NCBI GenBank assembly: GCA_050944455.1
Contig: JBMNRC010000002.1
Coordinates: forward strand, 100,820-164,819
Origin: Anthropogastromicrobium sp050944455
Lineage (GTDB): Bacteria; Bacillota; Clostridia; Lachnospirales; Lachnospiraceae
Direction: 5' to 3'
Length of the DNA stretch: 64,000 nucleotides
Shown: piece after piece, positions 63,413-64,000 of the stretch
Layout: every line of letters starts with the position of its first letter
Numbering within the stretch: the stretch's first letter is position 1
Program-made: the position numbers and the translations under genes
Notes under the pieces: model-generated
Told to the model about the DNA's origin: nothing
The model's database searches: none
What the model saw: the letters and a program-made list of their open reading frames with translations, nothing else

Positions 63413-63442
63413 TTGACAGAGCTGAGCGTTTGGTGCTAAGCT
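63413..63442 (+). promoter_or_regulatory. Second promoter P2 of the tRNA/rRNA unit
   Basis: TTGACA (63413-63418), 18 bases, TAAGCT (63437-63442) with an extended TG before the -10. Only about 15 bases before the first tRNA-Ser. It forms a tandem pair with P1. Confidence 0.7.
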
Positions 63443-63456
63443 GAACAAGTACCTTT

Positions 63457-63542
63457 GGAGAGGTGTCCGAGTGGTTTATGGAGCTGGTCTTGAAAACCAG
63501 TGATTCCGCAAGGAACCGTGGGTTCGAATCCCACCTTCTCCG
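63457..63542 (+). tRNA. tRNA-Ser (TGA)
   Basis: Acceptor GGAGAGG pairs with CTTCTCC (63535-63541, one G-T), discriminator G. Anticodon stem CTGGT/ACCAG encloses CTTGAAA, giving anticodon TGA (63491-63493) for UCA. A long variable arm marks it as serine, and TTCGAAT is the T loop. CCA is not encoded, so the Cca enzyme at 22.9 kb is needed. Confidence 0.95.
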
Positions 63543-63618
63543 CTGGAAACAATTTCATACAGGATGGACTGCTGATTACAAGGCAGTTTATATCCAGTCA
63601 TACGGTAGTAGGCTGATT

Positions 63619-63708
63619 GGGAGAAGTACCCAAGAGGTTGAAGGGGCTCCCCTGGAAAGGGAGTAGGCGGCTAATACCCGTGCCGGGGTTCAAATCCCCG
63701 CTTCTCCG
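63619..63708 (+). tRNA. tRNA-Ser (GGA)
   Basis: Acceptor GGAGAAG pairs with CTTCTCC (63701-63707), discriminator G. Anticodon stem CTCCC/GGGAG with loop CTGGAAA gives anticodon GGA, reading UCC and UCU. Long class II variable arm, T loop TTCAAAT. CCA not encoded. 76 bases after the first tRNA-Ser. Confidence 0.95.
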
Positions 63709-63709
63709 C

Positions 63710-63729
63710 TGTCCCGAAAGGGACATTTT
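63710..63729 (+). terminator. Weak hairpin after the tRNA genes
   Basis: TGTCCC-gaaa-GGGACA (63710-63725) followed by only four T residues. It may be a leaky terminator or a processing site, since the 16S gene follows with no other promoter seen. Confidence 0.35.
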
Positions 63730-63929
63730 CGCACCTTGATAACTGAACAGTATAACCAATCCCTGAAAATTCTTTTGAAAAGCAAAGAAGATTCAGAAGA
63801 TTTTCATTTGCCCGCAGCAATGCGGGATTCGAGTGAATAATCCCAGAGGCATCGAGAGATGCCGCAGTAAAGTAACGGGAAAGAACCAGAAGCCAGCAAT
63901 GGAGAAGGTTCTGTACCGGGACGAAATCT
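63730..63929 (+). other. 16S rRNA leader
   Basis: CTTGATAACTGAAC (63735-63748) resembles the CTTTGAAAACTGAA-type element in Firmicute rRNA leaders linked to antitermination. Downstream are CCCGCAgcaaTGCGGG near 63812 and GGCATCgagaGATGCC near 63849, hairpins typical of pre-rRNA. I see no promoter in this stretch. Confidence 0.5.

Positions 63930-64000
<71 letters not shown>

Overview
The window reads as chromosome of a GC-rich Clostridia-class Firmicute, most likely a Lachnospiraceae relative. The basis is the S10-spc-alpha ribosomal protein order, zinc-type S14 and L36, a zinc-finger adenylate kinase, a long-form hibernation factor, ECF transporters, an FMN riboswitch and the 5' end of a 16S gene. 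Genus cannot be fixed from 71 bases of 16S.

Layout. 1-16.4 kb: the rpsJ to rplQ ribosomal protein superoperon with secY, adk, map, infA, rpmJ and rpoA, closed by a terminator at 16.39-16.43 kb. 16.7-22.1 kb: an ECF energising module in which both ATPases are one polypeptide, ecfT, an extended truA, then rplM-rpsI under a perfect consensus promoter. 22.3-31.5 kb: a small membrane protein, CCA-adding enzyme, glutamate dehydrogenase, a flavin-reductase-like protein, and a methionine/folate operon (metF, a stand-alone methionine synthase activation subunit, metH lacking that domain). 31.8-38.3 kb: the F-type ATP synthase operon without atpH; the alpha subunit carries an N-terminal piece resembling the delta C-terminal domain, and the c subunit has a signal-like leader. 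38.5-45.4 kb: a TetM-like ribosomal GTPase fused to a YacP/Rae1-type NYN ribonuclease, followed by a heterodimeric ABC exporter. 45.6-47.0 kb (minus strand): an EF-P-reductase-like SDR and hpf. 47.4-52.4 kb: secA, prfB without the usual frameshift, hom. 52.6-56.8 kb: a DUF2752 protein, a repeat-rich membrane protein on the minus strand, and tex. 56.9-58.3 kb: FMN riboswitch and ribU. 58.6-63.1 kb: tsaE, tsaB, rimI, an RNase Z-like gene, tsaD, ispD. 63.3-64 kb: tandem promoters, two tRNA-Ser genes and the start of 16S rRNA.

How it fits together. Most of the window is growth-linked: translation, t6A tRNA modification, CCA addition, secretion and ATP synthesis. RibU under FMN control would use the EcfA/EcfT module 40 kb away. 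The least ordinary parts are (1) the GTPase-Rae1 fusion, which may be a GTP-dependent ribosome-targeted mRNA nuclease, (2) the delta-alpha fusion in the ATP synthase, and (3) many low-complexity, duplication-derived inserts in housekeeping enzymes together with pairs of ~25-bp direct repeats set about 60 bp apart in intergenic DNA.
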